Source: Lactobacillus sp. ESL0677 (lineage in GTDB: Bacteria > Bacillota > Bacilli > Lactobacillales > Lactobacillaceae). Taken from it: a stretch of DNA of 64,000 nt. Position 1 is the first letter of the stretch, and the number at the start of each line of letters is the position of its first letter. Positions 35,138 to 44,824 of this stretch are shown here, one piece after another. A program made the translations under genes and the position numbers. The notes under the pieces are model-generated. The model had not been told where the DNA came from. It searched no databases and saw only the letters and a list, made by a program, of their open reading frames with translations. The stretch is from NCBI RefSeq assembly GCF_029392875.1, contig NZ_CP113946.1, positions 992,001 to 1,056,000 on the forward strand, written 5' to 3'.

Positions 35138-35168
35138 AAAAAAGACCTAGTCAAAACTAGGTCTTTTA
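35138..35168 (-). terminator. Terminator of the dnaD-nth operon
   Basis: AAAAGACCTAGT and ACTAGGTCTTTT with a CAAA loop, about 50 bases beyond the nth stop. It insulates the ABC-F leader from nth transcription. Confidence 0.85.
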
Positions 35169-35218
35169 ACGTTGATTGATTTATTATAATACCATCTTTA
35201 AGCGCACACAATGGTAAT

Positions 35219-35842
35219 TTATTTCAAGTAAGTATACGGATCGTCTTTATCGCGGGCTGTCATGGAATAACGGCCAAACAAAATCATTGCGTGGTGCGTG
35301 TGAATCCATTCTTCAGGCGGTAAAATTTCTTCCAATCTTTTTTCAATTTCAAGCGGTTTTGCATCTTGAGCTACAATGTGAAATCGCTTAGAAATGCGTG
35401 AGACATGTGTATCAACGGCGATTGCTGGAATGCCAAAGCCATCGGCTAAGACAACGTTAGCAGTTTTTACACCAACTCCCGGCAAAGTTACAAGCGTCTT
35501 TTTATTCTCTGGAATTTGACAATCATATTTATCAACCAAAATTTGCGCGGTTTCCTTAAGGTGCTTAGCTTTTGAATGATACAAGCCAATTTTCGAAATA
35601 TGATCTTCAATATCTTCAATCGTTGCCTGTGCTAACTCAACTGGCGTGGGATAATCAGTAATGAACTGAGGCATTACGCGGTTAACCATCTTATCTGTTG
35701 TTTGCGCACTCATTAAAACTGCACAAAGCAAGTGGAAGTTATTGTCCCAGATAAGTTCACTTTTAGCGTCAGGATACATCCTATTAATTGTGCGTAATAC
35801 TTTGCGTGCTTCTTCAGTGCTTAATAATTTTTCATGTGCCAT
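35219..35842 (-). CDS. nth: Endonuclease III lacking the iron-sulfur cluster
   Basis: A 207-residue base-excision repair glycosylase/lyase that removes oxidised pyrimidines. The helix-hairpin-helix LPGVGVKTANVVLADGFGIPAIAVDTH contains the catalytic Lys (GVKTAN) and Asp (VDTH). In most family members four cysteines (C-x6-C-x2-C-x5-C) after the GRY motif hold a 4Fe-4S cluster. Here the chain reads GRYSMTARDKDDPYTYLK and stops, with no cysteine. The enzyme is therefore cluster-free, fitting a low-iron lifestyle. The start overlaps the dnaD stop by one base. Confidence 0.93.
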   Translation of the reverse strand: MAHEKLLSTEEARKVLRTINRMYPDAKSELIWDNNFHLLCAVLMSAQTTDKMVNRVMPQFITDYPTPVELAQATIEDIEDHISKIGLYHSKAKHLKETAQILVDKYDCQIPENKKTLVTLPGVGVKTANVVLADGFGIPAIAVDTHVSRISKRFHIVAQDAKPLEIEKRLEEILPPEEWIHTHHAMILFGRYSMTARDKDDPYTYLK

Positions 35843-36483
35843 TAGCGATTCCTTTGTAAAAACTTCTGAACTTGGGCGACAGTTTTAAGATTATGTCTTT
35901 GCCAATTTAACAAAATACGATCGACATACTTTAAGCTGTATGCTTGTGATAGAACTGCTTCTCGCAATGCAAGCTTAATAATTTCGGGATTATAGTGATC
36001 GACATTCAACCAAGCCGAAATTTCTTCGCGCTCAATTGGGCTTAAATAACGGCCAAATTCAATTTCAAATTGTCGTGCAAGTGTGTTAAGTGGATTATTA
36101 TCTAAGCTATCACTGACTTTTTCTGTTTGGTCTTGGTGACTTTTAATCATTACATTAGTACTCAAAAAGTCATCCAGCCTTTGATAAAGTGCATCCAAAT
36201 TATAAAAATTGCCAATGCGACCTTGTTTGTCAGTTAATTGGTCAATGCTTAAATAATTTTGGTCAATTAATTGTTGCGTAATGCTGGCTACCTCACCGGT
36301 TGAAAGATTTGTATTAGCAGCAATTTGCTCATTTGTTGGGAAGTTTTCTCCTCTTTGCGCAAAGGCTTCTAATTGAATGATTAAAATTAATTCGGCATCA
36401 CTGATTTTAAGCTGCGGATAGTAAGCAATTAGACCATTAGACAAAGTAGTAAAACCTAATTTGCGAAAATCATTGTAGTGCAA
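35842..36483 (-). CDS. dnaD: Replication initiation protein DnaD
   Basis: A 213-residue protein with an N-terminal winged-helix region (LSNGLIAYYPQLKISDAELILIIQL, PTNEQIAANTNLSTGEVASI) and a C-terminal DnaD/DnaB2 domain (FEIEFGRYLSPIEREEISAWL, then LKYVDRILLNWQ). DnaD helps load the replicative helicase with DnaB and DnaI in Firmicutes. TTG at 36483 is the start, with AAAGGGAG 8 bases upstream. It is downstream of asnS, though a terminator hairpin separates them, and coupled to nth. Confidence 0.93.
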   Translation of the reverse strand: MHYNDFRKLGFTTLSNGLIAYYPQLKISDAELILIIQLEAFAQRGENFPTNEQIAANTNLSTGEVASITQQLIDQNYLSIDQLTDKQGRIGNFYNLDALYQRLDDFLSTNVMIKSHQDQTEKVSDSLDNNPLNTLARQFEIEFGRYLSPIEREEISAWLNVDHYNPEIIKLALREAVLSQAYSLKYVDRILLNWQRHNLKTVAQVQKFLQRNR

Positions 36484-36500
36484 TTAAATTCTCCCTTTAA

Positions 36501-36533
36501 AAAAGTTGAACTAAAAACTTTAGTTCAACTTTT
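36501..36533 (-). terminator. Terminator between asnS and dnaD
   Basis: AAAAGTTGAACTAAA (36501-36515) and its complement TTTAGTTCAACTTTT (36519-36533). It lies just before the dnaD ribosome site, so dnaD-nth may need partial read-through or a promoter overlapping the asnS end. Confidence 0.8.
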
Positions 36534-36558
36534 AATAATATTCTACTAAATAATAAAT

Positions 36559-37857
36559 TTATGGCTCGATGCGGTTAATCATTCTTGGGAATGGAATAGC
36601 TTCACGAACATGGTCTAATTTACAAATCCAAGCAATTACACGTTCAAAGCCCATACCAAAGCCTGAGTGTGGCACACTACCATATTTACGCAAGTCAAGG
36701 TACCAGCCGTAATCATTTTCATTCAAGCCAGCTTCATTAATTTGTTTTTTCAAAATATCATAGTCACTTTCACGTTCTGAGCCGCCCATGATTTCACCGT
36801 AACCTTCAGGTGCCAAAACATCGGCACATAGGTATTCCTTAGGATTTTCTGGGTTCTTCTTCATGTAAAATGGCTTAATTACTGTTGGGTAATTTACGAT
36901 AAAGAATGGTCGGTCGAATTTTTCTGAAATGTAAGCTTCATCAGGAGAACCAAAGTCATCGCCCCACTTGAAGTCACGACCACCTTCTTGCAGCATCTTA
37001 ACGGCATCATCGTATGATAAACGAGTGTAGTTACCTTCTGCGGCTGGTTCAAGCTTCTTAGGATCACGACCTAAAATTTCTAATTCATATTGGCAGTTAG
37101 CTAATACTTGCTTAACAACATAAGACAAAAATCTTTCTTGAATATCAAGAGATTCATCTTGATGCATCCATGCCATTTCTGGTTCCATCATCCAAAATTC
37201 AGTTAGATGACGTCTAGTCTTGGATTCTTCGGCTCTAAATGTTGGACCAAAGGTGAAGATTTTGCCAAAGGCTTCAGCGCCTACTTCACCGTAAAGTTGA
37301 CCTGATTGTGATAAGTAAGCATCCCCACCAAAGTATTCCGTATGGAACAACTCAGTTGTACCTTCTGGTGCAGAATGCATAAAAATTGGCGCATCAAATT
37401 TTACGAAGCCTTCATTTTCAAAGAAATCAACTGTTGCTTTGAAAATGATATTTCTAATGCGCATAATAGCAAATGGTCGCCGGCTCCTTAACCATAAGTG
37501 ACGGTGATCAAGCAAGAAGTCAATCCCGTGTTCTTTATTTGTTATTGGGTAGCCTTCATTGTTAGTAACAATCTTCAGGTCCGAAATTTGAATTTCGTAG
37601 CCAAAGTGTGAGCGCTCATCTTGATGAACAGTTCCCTTGATGTAAAAGCTAGCTTCTTGGTGCAATGACTTGGCGGCTTCAAATACTTCGCTAGAAACGT
37701 CATTTTTCCGCATAACTCCTTGGAAAAACGCGGTACCATCACGCAATTGTAAGAAAATAATCTTCCCACTTGAACGTTTATCTGTTAGCCAAACATGCAT
37801 CTCAACTTCTTCATCAACATGCTTGGAACAATCTCTAATTGAAATTAATTCTGTCAT
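36559..37857 (-). CDS. asnS: Asparaginyl-tRNA synthetase
   Basis: A 432-residue class IIb synthetase that charges tRNA-Asn. An OB-fold anticodon-binding domain comes first ([26 protein letters not shown]). The catalytic domain has class II motifs: [28 protein letters not shown] region, [25 protein letters not shown] (motif 2) and [13 protein letters not shown] (motif 3). The upstream gap is only 66 bases, so no T-box riboswitch is present. A GGAAAGTGG sequence precedes the ATG. It follows the tseB-like gene. Confidence 0.97.
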   Translation of the reverse strand: MTELISIRDCSKHVDEEVEMHVWLTDKRSSGKIIFLQLRDGTAFFQGVMRKNDVSSEVFEAAKSLHQEASFYIKGTVHQDERSHFGYEIQISDLKIVTNNEGYPITNKEHGIDFLLDHRHLWLRSRRPFAIMRIRNIIFKATVDFFENEGFVKFDAPIFMHSAPEGTTELFHTEYFGGDAYLSQSGQLYGEVGAEAFGKIFTFGPTFRAEESKTRRHLTEFWMMEPEMAWMHQDESLDIQERFLSYVVKQVLANCQYELEILGRDPKKLEPAAEGNYTRLSYDDAVKMLQEGGRDFKWGDDFGSPDEAYISEKFDRPFFIVNYPTVIKPFYMKKNPENPKEYLCADVLAPEGYGEIMGGSERESDYDILKKQINEAGLNENDYGWYLDLRKYGSVPHSGFGMGFERVIAWICKLDHVREAIPFPRMINRIEP

Positions 37858-37923
37858 AAATTCTTATTCCACTTTCCTTATTGTATCAAGTTAATCATAC
37901 CAAAGTTTTATCTTTTTCGCGAC

Positions 37924-38406
37924 TTAACCGATAAAATTTCCGGTTTTAAATTCATATAATTTGTAACTATAATCACCAGCCGCATTTTTGGCTGTTACTT
38001 CCCAAACTGGTTTGTTCTTGTACCAACCCAAGTTGACCTGATTAATTTTACCACCAGTTCGCTTCTGATTAAACTCGCTTCTAATCTTAGTTTCGCTAAC
38101 GCCCTTTTTAGCAGGATAAAGGTAACCCTTCTTCGAGCCCGGCAAGTAAATAAAATAGTATGTGCCGTTATGCTTGCTAATACCTTTAACCGAATAACTG
38201 TTGACCTCGCGGTCTAAGTGATAGCTTGCTTGGACTAACGTAATCGGTGTTTTACTGGTTGCTATCTGCTTAACATTCTGCGTTTCATTGCGCCCAGGTT
38301 GACCTGCTTGGTAAAAAAGCGCCACAAACATGAGGTAGAGCAGCACGATAATGATTACCACCCAAGTAACGAACTTAATTGTTTGTCTCGTATCATCTTT
38401 AATCAT
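37924..38406 (-). CDS. TseB/YpmB-like membrane-anchored protein (DUF5590)
   Basis: 160 residues: a short basic cytoplasmic start, one membrane helix (residues ~10-32), then two PepSY-like extracellular repeats (SYHLDREVNSYSVKGISKHNGTYYFIYLPG; AKKGVSETKIRSEFNQ; KPVWEVTAKNAAGDYSYKLYEF). It is equivalent to Bacillus YpmB/TseB, which binds a penicillin-binding protein and affects cell elongation. It overlaps dinG by 8 bases and precedes asnS, as in Bacillus. Confidence 0.82.
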   Translation of the reverse strand: MIKDDTRQTIKFVTWVVIIIVLLYLMFVALFYQAGQPGRNETQNVKQIATSKTPITLVQASYHLDREVNSYSVKGISKHNGTYYFIYLPGSKKGYLYPAKKGVSETKIRSEFNQKRTGGKINQVNLGWYKNKPVWEVTAKNAAGDYSYKLYEFKTGNFIG

Positions 38407-41185
38407 AATTAGCCAACTTATCTCGTAACTCCTTTAAACTAACTTTTTGCGTTTTAACCGGAATTGCATCCAGAAATACTTTACCATAATCTCTCTGCCA
38501 AATGCGTGAATCTAAGATCACAAATTGACCGCGATCTTCTTCACCGCGAATTAAGCGCCCCATCCCCTGACGAAAGAGAATTACTGCCCGCGGTATTGTA
38601 TCAGTCTGAAAAACATTCAAGCCCTCATCCTGCAACTTCTTTTGCCGTAATTTAACTTCTGGCTGATCCGGCGATTCAAATGGTAATTTGGCCGCAATTA
38701 CCAAATCAATTCCGCATTGGTGGAAGTCAATTCCTTCCCAGAAGCTGTCGGCACCGAGAATAATTGCCTGATTAGCAATCGCAAATCTCTTGGCAATGCG
38801 GTTATTCGACCCTGACAATCCTTGAGCCAAAATTTCAAAATCACGTAAGTTTGGTGAGTTTAAAATCAGCGTAAATACCTCTTTAATTTGGTCCAAATTG
38901 GTCATTAATACCAACACATGCTTTTTCTTACCTAAATCGTTAGTCAAAATATTTGCCAACTGTGTAGTATATTGACTATCGCTAAAGTCTGGCATGTCTT
39001 TAACCGACAACACCTCAAGGTGTTTTGCCAGCTTGAATGTACTCTTACCAATGTATTTCTTAGGCATTAGATCGGTCAAGGCCAACTGCTTAATCGCAAA
39101 AGTAAAATTGTTCTCACTAGTTAATGTCGCACTGACAAATAATAAATGGTCAAAGCGCGCATAAATTTGCTTTAACTCGCTGCTAGCATCTAGCAATAGC
39201 CAACTAAGATTGGCACTAAGAGGATCCTGCGGATTAGTTAAGGTAACAATAAAGCCTTCCTGCTGCAAACTTGTCTGGTCATTAAGCAAATCAGATAATT
39301 GATAACTCTTTTCAATGTAAAAGTCGAGGCGATCAAGCTGCGTCGTTATTTCACTTAATAATGCATCTTCATCACTGGTTGTATCTCCAGCTTCTTTATC
39401 AAGCTTAAATAAAATCTGGTTAAGCTGCTGCCGAACACTCTCTAATTTGCGTTGAAATTCACTGAGCCGCGGTCTAAACTGGCCCTTTTTAGGAAAGAGG
39501 TCTGTTCCTTGAAAGCTAAGTAATAACTTACCATTTGCCAGTAAATTTTGATTGATTGCCCGCGATTTTTTGGCTGCCAACATTTTTTGCAATCTATTCA
39601 TTACGTGAATCAGGTCGATGAGTCCTGGGTTTAATTTTTCTAGTAAAAAGTTAAGCTGCGTGTCATTACCATATTGGTTAGAAATACCATCCTCTGCGTA
39701 ATACAGCAGATTGCGGATATGACTAAGCACACCCCAAAGCGACTCAAACTGAAACGAATCATTGCGCGAAGTAATTACATTGTCCACGAATCTGTGAGCC
39801 TCATCAATTACAAGGTATGGGTTTTGGCCCCAGATAGAATCGTTATAATGATTAGCCAAGTACGCATGATTAGTTACCAAAATGTCGGCTTGTTCCTGCC
39901 TCTGTCTTGCTAGATTCCAAAAATCAACAGCCGCAAAATTGCTGCCGACGCGTGCATCCCCCGGATGAGTGACCTGCATGAATAATGGCGCCCGATAATT
40001 GGTTAGCTGTAATTCATCTAGGTCACCTGTTTTTGTTTGCGTTAGCCACACCAAAATCCGCATTTGTAAAATCAAGGTAGGTTTGTTCTGTGTTCCCTGA
40101 TAGAGACTCTGATAAAAACCATCGAGGTCAAGGTAGTGACTGCTTGACTTAACAACTTCTGCGGTCAGGTCAAGTTTAGTAACCGCCAGCATTTGCGGAA
40201 TTTCTTGACTAATCACCTGATTTTGTAAAACCTTGGTTGGCGTCGCAATCACTAATTTTCGGCTAGAATATAACCGGTAAGCATAAGCAAATAGGTAAGA
40301 AAAAGTTTTTCCTGTACCATTAGGTGCCTCAACAAGCATTGCCCGCTCATTACCAGCACCTAAAAAGTCGTCAATTTGGTTAATCAAATTAACCTGCGGC
40401 TGGCGATAATTAATTTTTCCTTTAAACAGCTTTCGCTTAAGATCATCTTTAACCGGAAACTTTGCTTTGCTGGTTTTGGGATTACTTGGCGTAGCTACTT
40501 GCTGCTTTTGCAAAACAATATTACGTACCTGCATCCGGTCTTTACTCAACGGGCGTTTTTGCTGCCGAGCATTTTCCGCAATCGTTGTAAAGATCCATGA
40601 GGTATCACGAATTAATCCGTGAGCCAGTGAGCTAAGGGTATTGAGCGTAGCTTGTGGCAAAGTCTCAAGTTGATGGATAATATCAATTAATAAGATGGCA
40701 GTGCCGTAAGCATCAGAATCGGCCTTATGTGGATTTAAATGCTTAATTTTTAATTGTGCCGTTAAGTCACTAAGCTTATATGATGGCAGGGTTGGAAAGG
40801 CGATTTTGGCTAATTCAACCGTATCAATTGCCTTGTTAGCTAACTCATCAAAGCCATGATTAACTAATTCATAGTTTAAAAACGGCAGGTCAAAGTTAAC
40901 GTTGTGCGCAACAAAAACCGTTCCTTTAAGAAGTTTACTAATTTTAGGAGCATAGTAAGCAAAGTCTTTTTGCCCAGCAACATCCTCATTATGAATGTGG
41001 GTCAGATTTTGAACTGCCAAGGGAATTTCACGGTGAGGATTAATCATGAACGAATAGGTCTTGACAACTTGCAGGTTTTTAATAATGGCGCAGCCAAACT
41101 GGATGATATGATTATCGTCCTCACGCTGCGTGCCTGTTGTTTCCAAATCAACAACCGCAAAAGTGTCTTTAGCAAATGATGTCAT
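38399..41185 (-). CDS. dinG: DinG-type helicase with N-terminal DEDD exonuclease
   Basis: A 928-residue fusion. The N-terminal ~175 residues are a DnaQ-like 3'-5' exonuclease (AVVDLETTGTQREDDN; AHNVNFDLPFLNYEL; HKADSDAYGTA). The rest is an XPD/DinG helicase with EAPNGTGKTFSYL (Walker A), LVIDEAHRF (DEAH) and the late ILGADSFWEGIDFHQCG and FRQGMGRLIRGEEDRG motifs. No cysteine cluster is seen where E. coli DinG has 4Fe-4S; Gram-positive members usually lack it. It probably acts in DNA repair or R-loop handling, though some Gram-positive homologues act mainly as nucleases. AAGGAGG precedes the ATG. It follows rexA by 21 bases. Confidence 0.93.
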   Translation of the reverse strand: MTSFAKDTFAVVDLETTGTQREDDNHIIQFGCAIIKNLQVVKTYSFMINPHREIPLAVQNLTHIHNEDVAGQKDFAYYAPKISKLLKGTVFVAHNVNFDLPFLNYELVNHGFDELANKAIDTVELAKIAFPTLPSYKLSDLTAQLKIKHLNPHKADSDAYGTAILLIDIIHQLETLPQATLNTLSSLAHGLIRDTSWIFTTIAENARQQKRPLSKDRMQVRNIVLQKQQVATPSNPKTSKAKFPVKDDLKRKLFKGKINYRQPQVNLINQIDDFLGAGNERAMLVEAPNGTGKTFSYLFAYAYRLYSSRKLVIATPTKVLQNQVISQEIPQMLAVTKLDLTAEVVKSSSHYLDLDGFYQSLYQGTQNKPTLILQMRILVWLTQTKTGDLDELQLTNYRAPLFMQVTHPGDARVGSNFAAVDFWNLARQRQEQADILVTNHAYLANHYNDSIWGQNPYLVIDEAHRFVDNVITSRNDSFQFESLWGVLSHIRNLLYYAEDGISNQYGNDTQLNFLLEKLNPGLIDLIHVMNRLQKMLAAKKSRAINQNLLANGKLLLSFQGTDLFPKKGQFRPRLSEFQRKLESVRQQLNQILFKLDKEAGDTTSDEDALLSEITTQLDRLDFYIEKSYQLSDLLNDQTSLQQEGFIVTLTNPQDPLSANLSWLLLDASSELKQIYARFDHLLFVSATLTSENNFTFAIKQLALTDLMPKKYIGKSTFKLAKHLEVLSVKDMPDFSDSQYTTQLANILTNDLGKKKHVLVLMTNLDQIKEVFTLILNSPNLRDFEILAQGLSGSNNRIAKRFAIANQAIILGADSFWEGIDFHQCGIDLVIAAKLPFESPDQPEVKLRQKKLQDEGLNVFQTDTIPRAVILFRQGMGRLIRGEEDRGQFVILDSRIWQRDYGKVFLDAIPVKTQKVSLKELRDKLANYD

Positions 41186-41206
41186 GTTCCGCCCTCCTTT
41201 TCTCTT

Positions 41207-44200
41207 CTATTTAACTTCTACCGCCCTTTTTGCGTCAAGTAGAATTAGGTATTTATGGGTTACTTTTTGTTTGGCAAAAGAATTAAGCGCCTGCTCGTAC
41301 AACCTAAGCTGCCCCGTGTATTTTTGCTTAATCTTAGCAATTGCCGTATCTAAATTATTCGGATCAACATGGTCAGTCTTGTAATCAAACAAAATAATCC
41401 CATCGTCAGCTTCAAAATAACCATCAATGGTCCCGTGAATCAAAATCTTGGCATCAGGATCACTAAACTGGTTAAACAAGGTCGTTGCCGCAATTAAACT
41501 GGAAAAATCAACTTCACGCTTTAAATTACCTGGCTGCTGCCAAAAATCGCGAGCAAAATCGCTATGAACAAACCAGTTGATTTCATCTTTTTTCAGACTT
41601 GTAACAATTTGCGGGTTCAACTTTTTCTGTTTGACCAATTCCTGAATCTCAGTAGCTAATTGCGCATCATCACCACTACCGCGATAATCGTAATACTGCA
41701 GAATTAGGTGTGTCGCCGTCCCGACTTCTGCACCAGTAAATTTTGATTCAAATAGAAAATTAGGCTTGGTATCAATTAGCTGCAAATAACGGTTGGTGGA
41801 TGATAGAAGGTGCGCATTTTCTAAATCCGTATCAATCGGGTCATTAAAGGCCTTCTTGATTTCTGAAACAGCCTGATACGCCGTTGTTTGACTTGCATCT
41901 TTAAACGGATAAACAAAATCATACAATTTTTGCGCTATTTGATTAAGTAAAGACAAATTTTGCGTTTCTTCTTGATGGTCTTCTTGTAGAGCTGCTCCAG
42001 CAATCTTTTCATTATCATATTTGATAATTAACAAGTCTTGGTTTTGATCTAATTCACTTGTGACATCGCTAATCTTTTGCACTGGTTGTTTATCAAAGTG
42101 AATTGCGGGCCCAATAAAGTTCATTGGGCTTGTAGCCGTTAATTTATCTGCTAACGCAAGTTGACCATTATCATTTAATTGGTGCTCCCAGGTCAAGACT
42201 TTTTTAGGAAAACTCGGAATATCGGCTACTAAGATAAGTTTTTGCTTAGCCCTCGTTAGCCCAACATATAAAATTCGCGCTTCTTCCTCCAGTAATTGCT
42301 GTTTTTGCTTAATATTATCAATTGCCTTAACCAGTGAGTCCGCGCGATAATGTTTGCGGCGCAAGGTCAGTCCAATGTTATCAGCATTAATAATGTAATT
42401 ACCGCTTAGATCACGCATCTGGAACCGATGTTGAAGCCCAACGTAAAAAACAATTGGAAATTCAAGTCCCTTAGAACCGTGAACCGTCATCAGCCGCACG
42501 GCATCACCGGCTTCTTTAGTTAATAGCGGCTGGGCCAAGTCTTTCTGACTGCGGCGCATGCGTTCAATAAAGTTAATAAACTGGTATAAGCCTTTAAAGC
42601 CCGCACTTTCATAGGAGCTAGCGCGTTCATATAAGGCTTCAAGATTAACCCGGCGCTGTTCGCCGTTAGGTAATCCGGTCATGATTTCCAAAAGGCTGGT
42701 CCGCTCATAAATACTCCAGATTAATTCGGAAATGCGGTGATTAGTCGCAAATTGCCGTAAGTTATCTAGTTGATTTAAAAAGGCTTTAATCTGAACGCTT
42801 AATTGGTCACCGACTGTCACATAGGAAGTCAAAGCATCGTAAAAACTCGTATTTTTGCTGTGAATGCGAATTTTAGCTAAGTCTGGCTCTTTAAAGTTAA
42901 ACAAGGGTGAACGTAAAACTGCCACGAGCGGAATGTCCTGGTCTGGATTATCAATAATTTTTAGGTAATTCATGATCACCGTTAATTCAAGGGTTTGGAA
43001 GTAATTTTTGGCATCCGTGATAAACAATGGCAAGTGATTTTTAGCAAACTCTTGCATGATTGTTAAGTTATCGCTGCGACTTCTAGTCAAAACGGCGATA
43101 TCGCTGTACTTAAAAGGGCGCTGATGTCCTAAATGAGCATCATAGACCTGCAAATTCTCTTGCTTAAATTGCAGAATGCGGTTAATGACCATTGTGATTT
43201 CGCTAGCATCAATTTCCGGCTCGGTTTCATCAGAGTGATTTTGCTGAGTTTCTTTTTCATGATAAAGAAACTCGCTGGCTGTTGGCAGGTTGACTGGATA
43301 ATATTGCGCACCAAAAACTAGTTGCCCTTCGCTAGGATAATCAATCCCGCCAAAATCTGTACTTAGCACACTATCAAAGACCTGATTAACCAACTTGACA
43401 ACTGGTTTAGTGGAGCGAAAGTTTGCCGATAATAAAATTCGTTCTTGGCTCGTATTTTCCGCTTGTGCTGCTGCATGGTATTTATGCAGGAACAAACTCG
43501 GTTCAGCTTGCCGAAAACCATAAATCGACTGCTTAACATCCCCCACCATAAAGAGATTGTTTTGGCCATCTTTTTTCAGCAGCTGCAAAATCTTCTCTTG
43601 AAGGGCATTGATGTCCTGATATTCGTCAATCAAAATTTCTTTAAACTTATTACGGTAAAAGTCACGAGCTAACTGCGAATTTGACGTGTCCTGACTAAGA
43701 ATTTGGTAAGCTAGTTGCTCCATATCACTATAATCAAGCAAGTTTTCCGCCCGTTTTAACTGGTTAAAGCGATCAATTAGGGCTAACTCCGCCTTAGTAA
43801 TTGCTGACGTGATCTTTTGCCCCTGTTTTAAGAGGTCTAGTTGCTCGGACTCGTCCGTCACGTAAAAAGAGGTGTACGTTGAAAAGACCTGATTCTTAGC
43901 TTCTTCTTTTAAAGCCTGACTTTCTTGATAAGCGTCAAGCAGGTCCTCGTCCCACTTATTAGATTTACGGTAATTTCCGGTAAAAACGCAGCTGCGTAAA
44001 TATGTCCGCTGAGTCTCATAATCGTCGTCAGCTGCCAGACTTTGGCGATAATTTGATAACGCTTGATGAAATTGCGTAAAACTCTCATGCACCTTGCTTA
44101 ATTCTTTGGTTTCAATTTGACTGCTGGCAAGCAAGCGCCCAATTTTTTCATTAAGACTGGCAAAAGTATTGCTTAAATATGGTTTAATCTGTTCTTGCCA

Positions 44201-44821
44201 TAAAGCAGACGTAATAATATTGTCTGCCACCTGATATTTTTGGCTTAACTGTTTCAACCAATCACGATAATCGGGCTTAGCCATCGCAAAGTTATACAAA
44301 TCAAGCAGCAATCCTTGAGCCGAGTCTGCATCCCGATCGCCAGCGAAATTATCATAAAAGGCAATAAAATCTTTGTCCTTTGCTTCTAAAAATTCACCTT
44401 CGATTTCTCGCAGCGCCCGCTCACGTAATAGAGCCGCTTGCGTTTCATCGGTTAAGACGCTGAAGCTAGGATCAATATCAATTACATAATAGAAGCGGTG
44501 AATAACATCCAGACAAAAAGCATCGATTGTTGAAATATTGGCTGTATCAACTCGGTTAAGCTGCTGACGTAAATAACGCTTGTCTGCTGCTGACTCTAGC
44601 TGCTGTTCTAGCACCTGTTTAATCCGCGCTTTCATTTCTTGGGCCGCCGCCTTGGTAAAAGTTACAACCAGCAATTGGTCAACGCCAGTACCAGCTAGGA
44701 TTTCTTGCATAACCCGTTCAACTAAGACCGTAGTTTTCCCACTACCTGCTGATGCAGAGACCAAAATATCTTGCCCGCGATCATCAACTGCTTGTTGTTG
44801 CTCTTTAGTAAATTGGGGCAT
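41207..44821 (-). CDS. rexA: RexA (AddA) helicase-nuclease subunit
   Basis: The 1204-residue subunit of the RexAB end-processing machine for double-strand break repair. The UvrD-type helicase begins with VSASAGSGKTTVLVERV and contains DEYQDINALQ, GDVKQSIYGFRQAEP and VMTVHGSKGLEFP-type motifs. The C-terminal PD-(D/E)xK nuclease has IDGYFEADDGIILFDYKTD near residue 1165. With RexB it degrades broken ends until a Chi-like sequence and then loads RecA. The ATG at 44821 is 3 bases after the rexB stop. Confidence 0.96.
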   Translation of the reverse strand: MPQFTKEQQQAVDDRGQDILVSASAGSGKTTVLVERVMQEILAGTGVDQLLVVTFTKAAAQEMKARIKQVLEQQLESAADKRYLRQQLNRVDTANISTIDAFCLDVIHRFYYVIDIDPSFSVLTDETQAALLRERALREIEGEFLEAKDKDFIAFYDNFAGDRDADSAQGLLLDLYNFAMAKPDYRDWLKQLSQKYQVADNIITSALWQEQIKPYLSNTFASLNEKIGRLLASSQIETKELSKVHESFTQFHQALSNYRQSLAADDDYETQRTYLRSCVFTGNYRKSNKWDEDLLDAYQESQALKEEAKNQVFSTYTSFYVTDESEQLDLLKQGQKITSAITKAELALIDRFNQLKRAENLLDYSDMEQLAYQILSQDTSNSQLARDFYRNKFKEILIDEYQDINALQEKILQLLKKDGQNNLFMVGDVKQSIYGFRQAEPSLFLHKYHAAAQAENTSQERILLSANFRSTKPVVKLVNQVFDSVLSTDFGGIDYPSEGQLVFGAQYYPVNLPTASEFLYHEKETQQNHSDETEPEIDASEITMVINRILQFKQENLQVYDAHLGHQRPFKYSDIAVLTRSRSDNLTIMQEFAKNHLPLFITDAKNYFQTLELTVIMNYLKIIDNPDQDIPLVAVLRSPLFNFKEPDLAKIRIHSKNTSFYDALTSYVTVGDQLSVQIKAFLNQLDNLRQFATNHRISELIWSIYERTSLLEIMTGLPNGEQRRVNLEALYERASSYESAGFKGLYQFINFIERMRRSQKDLAQPLLTKEAGDAVRLMTVHGSKGLEFPIVFYVGLQHRFQMRDLSGNYIINADNIGLTLRRKHYRADSLVKAIDNIKQKQQLLEEEARILYVGLTRAKQKLILVADIPSFPKKVLTWEHQLNDNGQLALADKLTATSPMNFIGPAIHFDKQPVQKISDVTSELDQNQDLLIIKYDNEKIAGAALQEDHQEETQNLSLLNQIAQKLYDFVYPFKDASQTTAYQAVSEIKKAFNDPIDTDLENAHLLSSTNRYLQLIDTKPNFLFESKFTGAEVGTATHLILQYYDYRGSGDDAQLATEIQELVKQKKLNPQIVTSLKKDEINWFVHSDFARDFWQQPGNLKREVDFSSLIAATTLFNQFSDPDAKILIHGTIDGYFEADDGIILFDYKTDHVDPNNLDTAIAKIKQKYTGQLRLYEQALNSFAKQKVTHKYLILLDAKRAVEVK

Positions 44822-44824
44822 TGT

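Noticed and set aside
37858..37923. T-box riboswitch for asnS
   Set aside because: Only 66 bases between genes and no T-box sequence or specifier stem.
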